Assembly: GCF_000177635.2 (NCBI RefSeq)
Contig: NC_014836.1
Coordinates: forward strand, 1,810,001 to 1,874,000
Origin: Desulfurispirillum indicum S5
Lineage (GTDB): Bacteria > Chrysiogenota > Chrysiogenetes > Chrysiogenales > Chrysiogenaceae
Direction: 5' to 3'
Length of the DNA: 64,000 nt
Shown piece after piece: positions 27,655-36,293 of this stretch. Position 1 is the first letter of the stretch, and each line of letters begins with the position of its first letter. Under the pieces are notes generated by a model. It was not told where the DNA came from and did no database searches. It saw only the letters and a program-made list of their open reading frames with translations. Position numbers and translations under genes: made by a program.

Positions 27655-28176
27655 ATGCTCCCCCAGGGGTACGTGCAGATCTATACCGGCAACGGCAAGG
27701 GCAAAACCACCGCCGCCCTCGGCCTGGCGCTGCGCTGCGCCGGGGCCGGAGGCAGAGTTTTCTTCTGCCAGTTCCTCAAGAAGGGCGATTCATCGGAGTG
27801 GGCCGCCCTGCAGCAGCTGCAGCAGCGCATCACCCACCGCGCCTTTGGCAGCGGGAAGTTCATCCGCGGGGAACCTGCGGAAGAAGATCGCCAGCTGGCA
27901 CGCGCTGGCCTGGAGGAAGCCCGCCGCGCCCTGCAGTCGGCAACCTATGATCTGGTCGTCCTCGATGAACTCATCGCCGCCCTCAACAGGCAGCTGGTGA
28001 GCCGCGCGGAGATACAGGAGCTGCTGGCTCTGCGGCCAGCGCACACCGAACTGGTGCTGACCGGCCGCAATGCCCCGGACTTTCTGCTGCAGCAGGCCGA
28101 TCTGGTGAGCGAAATGCGCGAAGTGAAGCACTACTTTCAGCAGGGAGTAGCAGCGCGCAGGGGAATGGAAAAGTAA
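27655..28176 (+). CDS. cobO: Cob(I)alamin adenosyltransferase (CobO/BtuR type)
   Basis: A 173-residue protein with the P-loop GNGKGKTTAALGLALR at about residues 12-27, RGEPAEED-like acidic patch, and DLVVLDELIAALN as the Walker-B region (about 99-111). It transfers the adenosyl group of ATP to cob(I)alamin or cobyrinic acid diamide, forming the Co-C bond. Length and motifs match the family. It starts directly after the cobA stop. Confidence 0.95.
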   Translation: MLPQGYVQIYTGNGKGKTTAALGLALRCAGAGGRVFFCQFLKKGDSSEWAALQQLQQRITHRAFGSGKFIRGEPAEEDRQLARAGLEEARRALQSATYDLVVLDELIAALNRQLVSRAEIQELLALRPAHTELVLTGRNAPDFLLQQADLVSEMREVKHYFQQGVAARRGMEK

Positions 28177-28185
28177 GGACAAAAC

Positions 28186-29217
28186 ATGCAGCAAGGCAAC
28201 CATGGCGGCAATATCTTCCAGGCAGCGGCCTTCATCGGGTGCGACCCCGGAGATATTCGCGACTACAGCTCCAATGTGGCCGACTGGCAGCCCGAAGGCA
28301 TCGCGGACATTGACCTGCCCGGCCTGTTGGCCCGCCTTCCCGAACCCCACAGCCAGACCCTGAAGGCCGCCTGCGCCGCAGCCTCTGGCCTCAGTTCACA
28401 GCAAGTGTGGGTCACCGCCGGAACCACCGAGGCCATAGAACGCATCTGCCAGCTTTACGGCGGCAAGCGCGTCACCATCCTGGGGCCAACCTACAGCGAC
28501 TACGCCCATGCCGCGCGCCAGTACAACCTCGACATCCACATGCTCCTGGCAGAGCCGCAGCACGGCTTTCGTCACGACTTCGCCACCCTGAACGTGGACG
28601 GTGACCTGTGCTTTCTGTGCAACCCCAATAACCCCACCGCCACCACAGCCTCCCGCCAGGAAGTGCTCTCCCTGGTACAGCGCCACCCCCGAACCCTGTT
28701 TGTGGTGGATGAGTCCTACCTGCCCTTCCACTGCGACGAAGCCGCGCTGACCCTGGTGCCCCACCTGACACCCAACCTGCTGGTGCTGCGCTCATTCTCC
28801 AAAATCCATGGCATTCCCGGCCTGCGCCTGGGCTTTGCCATGGGTGGCAGCGCCGATCTGCTGGAAAAACTTGAAAGCCGGTGCTCCCTGTGGAGTGTCA
28901 ACAGCATCGCCCAGGAGATGGGAATGCGCCTGCTGAGCGCAGACAGCACCCGCGTCGCCCGAACCATGGCCAAGCGTCGGGACTCCATCTACCGGGAACT
29001 TGCCGCCTTCCCCTGGCTCACCCCCCTGCCCTCGGCGGTGAACTTCCTCCTCTGCCAGCTCCACGGACGCGACGCCAGCCACCTCTTCCGGCACTGCCTG
29101 CAGCAGCGGGTGCTGATCCGCGACTGCAGCAACTTTGCCGGACTGGACAGCTCCTGCATCCGCTTCAGCATCAAGGAGGATATGCGGCCTCTCTCCCAAG
29201 CATTTGCGAGCTTCTGA
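28186..29217 (+). CDS. cobD: Threonine-phosphate decarboxylase-like PLP enzyme
   Basis: A 343-residue fold-type I PLP enzyme. HGGNIFQAA at the start, CNPNNPTA (about 144-151), VVDESYLPF (about 170) and SFSKIHGIPGLRLG (the PLP lysine in SFSK, about residue 204) match CobD/HisC-type enzymes. In the cobalamin pathway CobD makes aminopropanol phosphate from threonine phosphate. The operon position supports that assignment over histidinol-phosphate aminotransferase. An AAGGA site precedes the ATG. Confidence 0.88.
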   Translation: MQQGNHGGNIFQAAAFIGCDPGDIRDYSSNVADWQPEGIADIDLPGLLARLPEPHSQTLKAACAAASGLSSQQVWVTAGTTEAIERICQLYGGKRVTILGPTYSDYAHAARQYNLDIHMLLAEPQHGFRHDFATLNVDGDLCFLCNPNNPTATTASRQEVLSLVQRHPRTLFVVDESYLPFHCDEAALTLVPHLTPNLLVLRSFSKIHGIPGLRLGFAMGGSADLLEKLESRCSLWSVNSIAQEMGMRLLSADSTRVARTMAKRRDSIYRELAAFPWLTPLPSAVNFLLCQLHGRDASHLFRHCLQQRVLIRDCSNFAGLDSSCIRFSIKEDMRPLSQAFASF

Positions 29218-29300
29218 ATCCTGGCAGGCCTTGCACATACCGCCAATCAGGCTGACAATGGAAAACCCCGTGTGACAGGCACCCATATGAAGGAGCGTGT

Positions 29301-30344
29301 ATGAATCTGATGCTTTTTGTAAGCCTGAACCTGTTGAGCCTGGTGCTGGCCTTCATGCTGGACCAGTGGCTGGGCGACCCCCACTCCAGCCTCCACCCCG
29401 TCTGCCTGATGGGCCGCCTCAACCGCTGGCTGGAAACATTTCTGCACCCGTGGGGCTTTTTCGGCGGCCTCCTGCTGACCCTCTTCTCCGTCACCATGGC
29501 CAGCCTCCTGCCCGCCATAGCGCTGTACCTCAGCTGGCAGTGGCACCTGCTGGCCTATGTGGTCGTCAATACCCTCATCATCGCTATCTGCATCAGCAGC
29601 AAATCCATGGAAGAACACGCCCTGGCAGTCCACACACCCCTCGCCGCCGGAGAGCTGGAAAATGCCCGCCACGCCCTCTCCATGATCGTCAGCCGCCATA
29701 CCAGCGAACTGGACGAAACGGAAGTGGCACGCTCCACCGTGGAATCCGTCGCCGAAAACTTCACCGACGGCGTGCTCTCCCCCGCACTCTACGCCGCCCT
29801 GGGGGGAGGAACCGCCGCCATGTTCTTCAAAGCCATCAGCACCCTGGACTCCATGGTCGGCTACCGCAACGAACGCTACCAGCACTTCGGCACATTCGCC
29901 GCCCGCTCCGACGACCTGCTGAACTTCCTGCCCGCCCGCCTCAGCATCCTCGTCATCGCCCTGGCCACCCTGTTTACCCCCAGAGCCTCGGCAGCCGGAG
30001 CCCTTCGCGCAGCAGCCCGGTACCGCAAAGCCCACCCCAGCCCCAACTCCGCCCACAGCATGGCCGCCTTCGCCGGAGCCCTCGGCGTGCAGCTGGGCGG
30101 CCCCGCCACCTACCACGGCCAACGCAAGGAAAAACCCTGGATCGGCGATGGCACAGAACCCCTGAACGCCCAGACCATCCAAAACGCCACGCGCCTGTTC
30201 AGCGCCGCCACCATCGTGGTGATGTTTCTCGCCGTCGCCATATTCGGCATCACCTGGCACCCTGCCCACTGCTGTAGGGGGGGAACCGCGAATGGGGGAG
30301 ATATCACGCAAAGACCGTGGGGAGGGGAAACCGGAAGAGCTTAA
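29301..30344 (+). CDS. cbiB: Adenosylcobinamide-phosphate synthase CbiB
   Basis: A 347-residue membrane protein with four or five hydrophobic segments. LDQWLGDPHSSLHPVCLMGR near the start, STVESVAENFTDGVLSP (about 148-164), ALYAALGG, SMVGYRNERY and SPNSAHSMAAFAGALG are CbiB motifs. It attaches the aminopropanol linker to adenosylcobyric acid. The last roughly 22 residues (after HPAHCC) are Gly/Arg rich and encoded by the dispersed repeat beginning near 30280, so the natural C-terminus has probably been replaced or extended. An AAGGAG site precedes the ATG. It ends the first cobalamin operon. Confidence 0.93.
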   Translation: MNLMLFVSLNLLSLVLAFMLDQWLGDPHSSLHPVCLMGRLNRWLETFLHPWGFFGGLLLTLFSVTMASLLPAIALYLSWQWHLLAYVVVNTLIIAICISSKSMEEHALAVHTPLAAGELENARHALSMIVSRHTSELDETEVARSTVESVAENFTDGVLSPALYAALGGGTAAMFFKAISTLDSMVGYRNERYQHFGTFAARSDDLLNFLPARLSILVIALATLFTPRASAAGALRAAARYRKAHPSPNSAHSMAAFAGALGVQLGGPATYHGQRKEKPWIGDGTEPLNAQTIQNATRLFSAATIVVMFLAVAIFGITWHPAHCCRGGTANGGDITQRPWGGETGRA

Positions 30345-30468
30345 CCACGGAAGGCACAGAAGTTACCGCGAATGGACGCGAATAAACGCGAATGGAAAGG
30401 CAGGATCTCACGCCCGTTCGCTGCGCTCACTCAAGGCGCAGAGCACGCAAAGGAAAGGCAGTAAGAAA
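30327..30468 (+). repeat. Dispersed repeat, family C, left copy
   Basis: Contains TTAACCACGGAAGGCACAG, CGAATGGACGCGAATAAACG and CACGCAAAGGAAAGGCAG. The reverse complement recurs twice at 31893-32217. It has no coding capacity. The adjoining 30469-30602 shows nothing recognisable. Confidence 0.75.
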
Positions 30469-30602
30469 TTGGCCCCGTAAAGCTGTATAGAAAGTTGGTG
30501 TCCAGAAACGTGCAGGTTTTGTCCAATTTATGCGTTATTTATTGCTTACAACGCCACTTATTCAATATTGCGCTGCGCTTCAGAAAATCGTGCTCATACT
30601 TA

Positions 30603-31526
30603 GAGCTTGTCCATAAATAATTATTGACCATTATGATAGTTTGCTATAGAATGATTCAGTGAGAGATCATTCATGGCGGTGATTTATGTCTAAAGTGCAA
30701 TCATGGGAAGTCTCAGATGCTTTCTGGCAAAGAGTTGAGCCTTTGCTGCCAATCCATCAAAGAGATCTTGACAAGGTCTACAAGCGCAAGCCTGGTGGTG
30801 GGCGCAAGCGACTTAACCCCAGGAAGGCGTTTTCCGGCATTGTCTATGTTCTGCGCACCGGTTGTCAGTGGAAAGCGATACCCAAGGAGCAGTTTGGTTG
30901 CGCAAGTGCCGTGCACAAGTACTTCATTGAGTGGAGTAAGGCCGGTGTATTCGAAGCTATTTGGCGTCAAGGGCTGGCTGAGTATGACGAGATGGAGGGA
31001 ATTGCCTGGGAGTGGCAAAGCATAGATGGCGGAATGTACAAAGCACCAATGGCTCTTGAAACCGTAGGGAAGAACCCGACGGATCGGGGAAAAAACGGAG
31101 CAAGCGTCATGTCCTGGTGGACGGTCGTGGCGTCCCGTTGTCCATCGTCGTAACCGGAGCGAACCGGCATGATGTGAGCCAGCTTGAAGCTGTTCTTGAT
31201 GGCGTAGTCTTCGAGAAGCCTGCAGAGCAGGAGCAGCATCTTTGCGCAGATTGTGGCTACAAGGGAAAGCAGGCGCTCAGCAGCATTCTTCAGCGACGGA
31301 TACATACCCCATGTAAAGCAGCGAAAAGAAGAGATCGAGGACAAGAAGCGTGACCCATCAAAGAAGGCGAGGCGCTGGATAGTGGAAGCATCTATTTCCT
31401 GGTTCAACCGTTTCAGGAAGATTCATGTGCGCTTTGAGAAGCTTGAGGTCACTCACTACGGGTTGACGTGTCTTGCGGCAGCCATAATCACATACAGGAA
31501 AATCGGCGTAATTTATGGATAAGTTC
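30603..31526 (+). mobile_element. IS5-family (IS427-like) insertion sequence, 924 bp
   Basis: Terminal inverted repeats GAGCTTGTCCATAAAT (30603-30618) and the complement of ATTTATGGATAAGTTC (31511-31526) match at 14 of 16 bases. TTA flanks both ends, fitting the 3-bp target duplication of this group. The element carries one frameshifted transposase and interrupts a gene whose remnant lies at 31527-31885. Confidence 0.85.
30686..31522 (+). pseudogene. IS5-family transposase with a programmed -1 frameshift site and a second, probably inactivating frameshift
   Basis: The first frame (30686-31153) has the N-terminal DNA-binding part (VEPLLPIHQ, GGGRKRLNPRKAF, LRTGCQWKAIP) and the first catalytic Asp in WQSIDGGMYKA. 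At about 31098-31104 the zero frame reads A-AAA-AAC, a canonical -1 slippery heptamer. Slipping there leads into the frame encoding SKRHVLVDGRGVPL and GANRHD with the second Asp. Near 31285-31295 the coding shifts again by +1 into the frame with RWIVEASISWFNRF (catalytic Glu region). The first shift resembles the OrfA/OrfB fusion used by this IS group; the second has no slippery site and suggests decay or a sequencing error. Confidence 0.8.
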
Positions 31527-31885
31527 TTAAGCTCATGGCAGGTTTCGACGTACTCGTGTCTTAGGGCCTCGTATGGTTGACTGTTGTACTCCTTCCTAAA
31601 CCACTCCCGTTCTTCTGCCGTTGGTTCATCCAAATATTCCTCGACTTCCCAAAGATAATCTTGTTGGTCTCTATTTGATGAGTGCCAAATATCCAGTTCT
31701 TCAATTGGTTCTTGAAACAAGAATGGCAGCATATATAAATTGCTAAGCATTGCAATTTGCAGTCGATGCCTGGCTTGTTCTTCGTGACCCGCCCTGAATT
31801 CTGCAAGCGCCCAATACAAATCAAATATTGGCTCGCCTATATCATCAGGAAATTCTGATTCAAACCAAGAATAGAAATCTAGGCC
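31527..31885 (-). pseudogene. Remnant of a conserved hypothetical gene cut by the IS element
   Basis: The minus strand encodes a coherent acidic, helix-rich segment (from DFYSWFESEFPDD through YWALAEFRAG and QARHRLQIAM to YEALRHEYVETCHEL). It continues into the IS at its C-terminal end and starts at the edge of the family C repeat. It lacks a start codon and its own stop. The pattern resembles tetratricopeptide-type helical proteins, but I cannot name a family. The IS evidently inserted in it, and the repeat region removed or replaced the 5' part. Confidence 0.6.
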
Positions 31886-31892
31886 TTCCCTC

Positions 31893-32217
31893 TTTTTCCG
31901 TGCCCTCCGTGTTTTCCGTGGTTAATCTCTCCCCGCCTTTCCTTTGTGACTTTGCGAGCTTGGTGTGAGATATGCCTTTATGGTTCTTTGCTTTTATTCG
32001 CGTTTATTCGTGCCCATTCGTGGTTAAATCCTCTTTTCTCCCTGCCTTCCCTGGCGAGCTTCGCGGCTTGGCGTGAGGTATGTCTTTCCCTTTTTTTCCG
32101 TGCCCTCCGTGCTTTCCGTGGTTAATCTCCCCGCCTTTCCTTTGTGCCTTTGCGAGCTTGGCGTGAGATATGCCTTTATGGTTTTCTGCATTTATTCGCA
32201 TCCATTCGTGGTGAACC
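31893..32217 (-). repeat. Dispersed repeat, family C, two tandem copies
   Basis: Two units of about 95 bp (about 31894-31986 and 32093-32184) are nearly identical (CCGTGGTTAATC, CCGCCTTTCCTTTGTG, TTTGCGAGCTTGG, GTGAGATATGCC). Each is followed by an ATTCG-rich piece (TTTATTCG, CATTCGTGGT). They are inverted relative to 30327-30468. The stretch has no gene. Confidence 0.8.
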
Positions 32218-32243
32218 CTCTTGCTGCCAGCTATCCCTCTCCC

Positions 32244-32945
32244 CTACCGAAACTCCCGGCGCTGCAGTATGGCTGTCGACAGATACCCCGCGTCCTGGGG
32301 CGGGGTCTGGGTCAGCAGGTCGTACACCTGTTCTTCGGGCAGGGTGATGCGCTGGAACAGGGAGGCGTAGGCCAGGTCGGCCTGTCGCACAAACTGGCAC
32401 AGGGCGGGCAGGCGTTTGTGGACTTTCATCAGCACGACGGAACTGAAGCGTTCCAGCAGGGCGGGGAGTTCGTCCAGGGTTTCGGGCATTTCGATGACGC
32501 AGAAGGAGCCGTCCTTTTCGCACAGGGGGAGGCTCTGGGAGTTGGCTGCGGCGGAGTAGGCGGAGACGCCGGGCACCATCTCGGTGGCGATTCCCTGGGC
32601 CAGCAGTTTGTCGCGCAGGTAATTGAAAGTGCTGTAAACGGGCGTGTCGCCTATGGTAACGTAGCAGACTCGCTTTCCGGTTGCGGCCCAGCGGGCCATT
32701 TCGTCTGCCAGTGCGCTGTAACGGGTATCGAGATCGGCTTTGTTGCCGGTCATGGGAAAGTGGTACATGTGAATTTTTTCGGCGGGAATGTAGCGGGAAA
32801 CGATGTCGGCGGCGATGCTGCGTCCCGTGATGTCTGACTGTGGCACCACGACCATGTCGGCCTGTTCCATGGCGCGCACGGCCTTGATGGTGACCAGCTC
32901 CGGGTCGCCTGGCCCCAGGCCGATACCGCATATCTTTGCTGTCAT
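32244..32945 (-). CDS. cbiL: Cobalt-factor II (precorrin-2) C20-methyltransferase
   Basis: A 233-residue tetrapyrrole methylase. GIGLGPGDPELVTIKA at the start, VTIGDTPVYSTF (about 94-105) and MVPGVSAYSAAA (about 122-133) match CbiL/CobI. It methylates C-20 of cobalt-factor II using SAM. The start has a GAGGT site. It diverges from cobQ across roughly 30 bases, so the promoters of both must overlap. It is separated from the rest of the cbi methylases. Confidence 0.93.
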   Translation of the reverse strand: MTAKICGIGLGPGDPELVTIKAVRAMEQADMVVVPQSDITGRSIAADIVSRYIPAEKIHMYHFPMTGNKADLDTRYSALADEMARWAATGKRVCYVTIGDTPVYSTFNYLRDKLLAQGIATEMVPGVSAYSAAANSQSLPLCEKDGSFCVIEMPETLDELPALLERFSSVVLMKVHKRLPALCQFVRQADLAYASLFQRITLPEEQVYDLLTQTPPQDAGYLSTAILQRREFR

Positions 32946-32977
32946 TTTCTACCTCTGTAAATGGAGTACGATATACT

Positions 32978-34441
32978 GTGCAGGATACCGTAAACCCTCG
33001 TAAAGTGCCATCCATCATGTTCCAGGGCACCGGCTCCGGTGTGGGCAAGAGCCTGATCACTGCCGGTTTCTGCCGTCTGCTGCGGCAGCGGGGGCTGCGG
33101 GTGGCACCCTTTAAGTCCCAGAATATGGCCCTGAATGCCGGAGTGACGGCCCATGGGCTGGAGATGGGGCGCGCCCAGATTCTGCAGGCGGAGGCGGCGG
33201 GCATTGCGCCCGATGTGCGTATGAACCCGATCCTCCTGAAGCCCCAGGGGCAGTCCTGCTCCCAGCTGGTGCGCATGGGAAAGGTGGCGGGAACCTGCAG
33301 CGCACGCGAATACTACACCCTCTCCCGTGAGAATCTGGCCATTGCCACGGCGGCCTATGATTCCCTCTGCACCGAGTACGACATTATCGTCCTGGAGGGG
33401 GCGGGCAGTCCGGCGGAGATCAACCTGCAGGGCACGGATATTGTCAATATGCGCATGGCGCGTCACGCCGGGGCGCGGGTGTTTGTGGTGGGGGATATCG
33501 ACCGGGGCGGCGTCTTTGCCTGGCTCAAGGGCACCTACGACCTGGTTCCCGCCGATGCCCGTCCCCTCATCCACGGTTTTCTCATCAACAAGTTCCGGGG
33601 CGATGTCAGCCTGCTGCAGCCGGGTATAGAGATGTTCGCCGACCTGGTGCCGGTGCCGGTTCACGGGGTTCTCCCCTGGCTGCGCCTGAGCCTGGAGGAG
33701 GAGGACTCCCAGGATCTGGCTTCGGACCGGGGGAAGGCAGGTGCCACAGTGCATGTTGGCGTGGTGCGTCTGCCCCACATCAGCAATTTCTCTGACTTTG
33801 CCCCCCTGAAGGCCATGGAGGAAGTGCGCCTGAGCTACCTGGAGCAGCCGTCGCAGCTGGCGGAGTGCGACCTCGTCATTGTGCCCGGCAGCAAACACAG
33901 CCTGCACGATCTGGAATTCCTGCGACGCTCCGGTTTTGCTGCCGCCCTGCAGGAGTATGTCGGCACGGTTCCCATCATGGGTATCTGCGGTGGACTGCAG
34001 ATGCTGGGGCAGCACCTGGAAGACCCCCAGGGCGTGGAAGGGCTGGCGGGTGGAGCCGCCGGGCTGGGGCTGCTGCCCCTGACCACCGTCATGGCACGGG
34101 AGAAGACCCTGCGTCGGGGCAGCTGGGCGGGAGCGGGCCGCTGGCAGGGGCAGGCCCTCAGCGGCTACGAAATGCACGTGGGGCAGTCCCGCATCCACAG
34201 CGATGTGGAGCAGCTCTGCACCGATGACCTGTGCCTGTGGGATGGCTCCCGGCGCGTCTTCGGCACCTACCTGCACGGGATCTTTGAAAACGCCGCCAAT
34301 CTGCGCCTGCTGGCCGGTCTGCTGCGTCTGCCCCTGCCCATCGTGGACTATCAGAGCGAAAAGGAACGCCAGCTGGACCTGCTGGCCCATACCATCGCAG
34401 AGCACTGCGACATCGACGCCATGCTGGAGGGGCTGCTGTGA
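32978..34441 (+). CDS. cobQ: Cobyric acid synthase
   Basis: About 487 residues. Start candidates are GTG 32978 (GGAG upstream, chosen), GTG 33005 or ATG 33017. MFQGTGSGVGKSLITAGFCR carries the P-loop of the dethiobiotin-synthetase-like domain, FKSQNMALNAGVT is a CobQ signature, and the C-terminal glutamine amidotransferase domain has GICGGLQMLGQ (nucleophile Cys) and GTYLHGIFE. It amidates four side chains of adenosylcobyrinic acid a,c-diamide. The next gene starts 4 bases before its stop. Confidence 0.95.
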   Translation: MQDTVNPRKVPSIMFQGTGSGVGKSLITAGFCRLLRQRGLRVAPFKSQNMALNAGVTAHGLEMGRAQILQAEAAGIAPDVRMNPILLKPQGQSCSQLVRMGKVAGTCSAREYYTLSRENLAIATAAYDSLCTEYDIIVLEGAGSPAEINLQGTDIVNMRMARHAGARVFVVGDIDRGGVFAWLKGTYDLVPADARPLIHGFLINKFRGDVSLLQPGIEMFADLVPVPVHGVLPWLRLSLEEEDSQDLASDRGKAGATVHVGVVRLPHISNFSDFAPLKAMEEVRLSYLEQPSQLAECDLVIVPGSKHSLHDLEFLRRSGFAAALQEYVGTVPIMGICGGLQMLGQHLEDPQGVEGLAGGAAGLGLLPLTTVMAREKTLRRGSWAGAGRWQGQALSGYEMHVGQSRIHSDVEQLCTDDLCLWDGSRRVFGTYLHGIFENAANLRLLAGLLRLPLPIVDYQSEKERQLDLLAHTIAEHCDIDAMLEGLL

Positions 34442-34911
34442 AACTCGTCTACTACCCCTTTCTGGTCAATATCAACGCCAAACGCCTGCTCTTTATCGGT
34501 GGCGGCACGGTAGCGGCCCGCAAGATCAATGCCCTGCTGCCCATGGAGCCCGCCATCCGGGTCGTCGCCCCGCGCGTCTGCGATGAGCTGCGCGCCCTGG
34601 CAGCCGCCCAAACCATTGAAGTTATCGAGCGCGAAGGGCTTGAGACCGATCTGGAGCAGTGCGACTACGCCTTCTTGTGTACCGACAACCGGGAGCGCAA
34701 CGCCGCCCTGGCCGCCCATGCCAAAGGGTTGCGCGTGCCGGTCAACGTAGCCGACGACCCCTGGCTGTGCGATTTCCACCTGCCTGCGGTGCATATTGAC
34801 GAGGATGCCTCGCTGGTTGTCTCCGTCTCCACCCAGGGCAAAAGCCCCACCACCGCCCGCAAGCTGCGGGATCGTATCCGTGATCTGTTGAACCGGGGGG
34901 AGCTGCCATGA
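34438..34911 (+). CDS. sirC: Precorrin-2 dehydrogenase (SirC/Met8p-like)
   Basis: A 157-residue protein with an N-terminal NAD-binding fold (LLFIGGGTVAARKI, about residues 17-30), FLCTDNRERN, and VNVADDPWLCDFHLPA with the conserved catalytic Asp region. SLVVSVSTQGKSPTTARKLRDRI completes the family pattern. It oxidises precorrin-2 to sirohydrochlorin, the substrate of CbiK, so it supplies the step missing from the stand-alone CobA. At 157 residues it lacks the C-terminal ferrochelatase-related helices of Met8p. Overlaps (ATGA-type) link it to cobQ and cbiA. Confidence 0.88.
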   Translation: MKLVYYPFLVNINAKRLLFIGGGTVAARKINALLPMEPAIRVVAPRVCDELRALAAAQTIEVIEREGLETDLEQCDYAFLCTDNRERNAALAAHAKGLRVPVNVADDPWLCDFHLPAVHIDEDASLVVSVSTQGKSPTTARKLRDRIRDLLNRGELP

Positions 34912-36218
34912 GGGGCGTGCTGATTGCCGCCGAACGCAGCGGCTCCGGCAAAACCACCATCGCCACCGGCATCGCCCGCGCCCTGAGCCGCCGTGGCCTG
35001 CGGGTGGCGCCCTTCAAGTGCGGCCCCGACTATATTGACAGCCAGCACCTGGCCCGCGCCGCTGGCAGCACGGTGGAGAATCTGGATGCGGTCATGCTGA
35101 CGCAACGTGCCCTGGAGCAGGTCTTCGCCCGTGGCTGCCATGGCCGGGACATGGCCCTGGCGGAAGGAGTGATGGGCCTCTTTGACGGCATTGAACCGCG
35201 CCGCTTCGGTGGCAGCTCCTATGACGTGGCCGTGCAGCTGGGGCTGCCCGTGGTGGCCGGGCTGAACGCCTCTTCCTGCTCCTACACCATTGCCGCCCTG
35301 CTGCGGGGCCTGCAGAGCCTGTGCCAGGCCACGCCCCTGGTGGGCGTCATCGTCAATCAGGTGGCGTCGAGCAACCACGAACGACTGGTCCGCAGCGCCC
35401 TGGAACTGCATACGGATATTCCCCTGCTCGGCTGCGTGCCACGGCAGAGCAGCCCCCTGGCCCCCAGCCGCCACCTGGGCATTGCCACCGCGCCGGAAAT
35501 GGACGAAAACTATTACGAAACCTGCGCCGACCTGGTGGAGCAGCATGTGGACCTGGACGCCCTGAGCGCCATCCACCTGACCACCGCACCCCAGTGGCAG
35601 CCGGAAAATACCCCGCATGCCACCCGCCTCTGCGCCGTGGCGCGCGATGAAGCCTTCAGCTTTTACTACCAGGCCAATCTGCGGGAGCTGGAAGAGCGGG
35701 GTTTTGCCCTGCGCTTTTTCTCGCCCCTGGCCGGTGAGACGGTGCCCGAAGCCGACTGCATCTATGTGGGTGGCGGCTACCCCGAACTGCACGCCCCGCG
35801 CCTGTCAGCCCAGCATGACCTGCACCAGTGGCTGCGCCAGCACAGCGCCGCCGGACGCCCCCTGCTGGCTGAATGCGGCGGCATGATGCTGCTGACCAAA
35901 GGAATCTGGGACAGCCAGGGGCATTTCCACCCCATGGCCGGAATCTTCGACGCCTCCTGCCGCATGACCGACCGGCGCCAGGCCCTGGGCTATGTGCGGG
36001 TACAGGAACCGGCCGCCCTGGCAGGGCTGGTGGGCCATGAGTTCCACTACTCCGTTCTGGAAGACGTGCAGGAACCCAGTGCCTTTACGCTGGAAAAGGT
36101 GACCAATGGAAAACGCAGCCAGGATGGCTTCATCAGGGGCAGAACCGTGGCCGGATATGTGCACTTTCATTTTGGATCAGAGCCCTCGCTGCTGGACTGG
36201 CTGCTGGCAGGCGGCTGA
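34908..36218 (+). CDS. cbiA: Cobyrinate a,c-diamide synthase
   Basis: A 436-residue protein. The N-terminal P-loop GVLIAAERSGSGKTTIATG and FKCGPDYIDSQHL (about 33-45) are CbiA signatures; LAEGVMGLFDG follows. The C-terminal amidotransferase domain has ADCIYVGGGYPEL and LLAECGGMMLL with the nucleophile Cys. It amidates the a and c carboxylates of cobyrinic acid using glutamine and ATP. It overlaps sirC by 4 bases. Confidence 0.95.
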   Translation: MRGVLIAAERSGSGKTTIATGIARALSRRGLRVAPFKCGPDYIDSQHLARAAGSTVENLDAVMLTQRALEQVFARGCHGRDMALAEGVMGLFDGIEPRRFGGSSYDVAVQLGLPVVAGLNASSCSYTIAALLRGLQSLCQATPLVGVIVNQVASSNHERLVRSALELHTDIPLLGCVPRQSSPLAPSRHLGIATAPEMDENYYETCADLVEQHVDLDALSAIHLTTAPQWQPENTPHATRLCAVARDEAFSFYYQANLRELEERGFALRFFSPLAGETVPEADCIYVGGGYPELHAPRLSAQHDLHQWLRQHSAAGRPLLAECGGMMLLTKGIWDSQGHFHPMAGIFDASCRMTDRRQALGYVRVQEPAALAGLVGHEFHYSVLEDVQEPSAFTLEKVTNGKRSQDGFIRGRTVAGYVHFHFGSEPSLLDWLLAGG

Positions 36219-36293
36219 ACGCAGGAGGCTCTCACACAAAACCCGCAAAACCCCCAGGAAAGACAGAAGAAGTGTATTGTGAAAGGAAAAATA

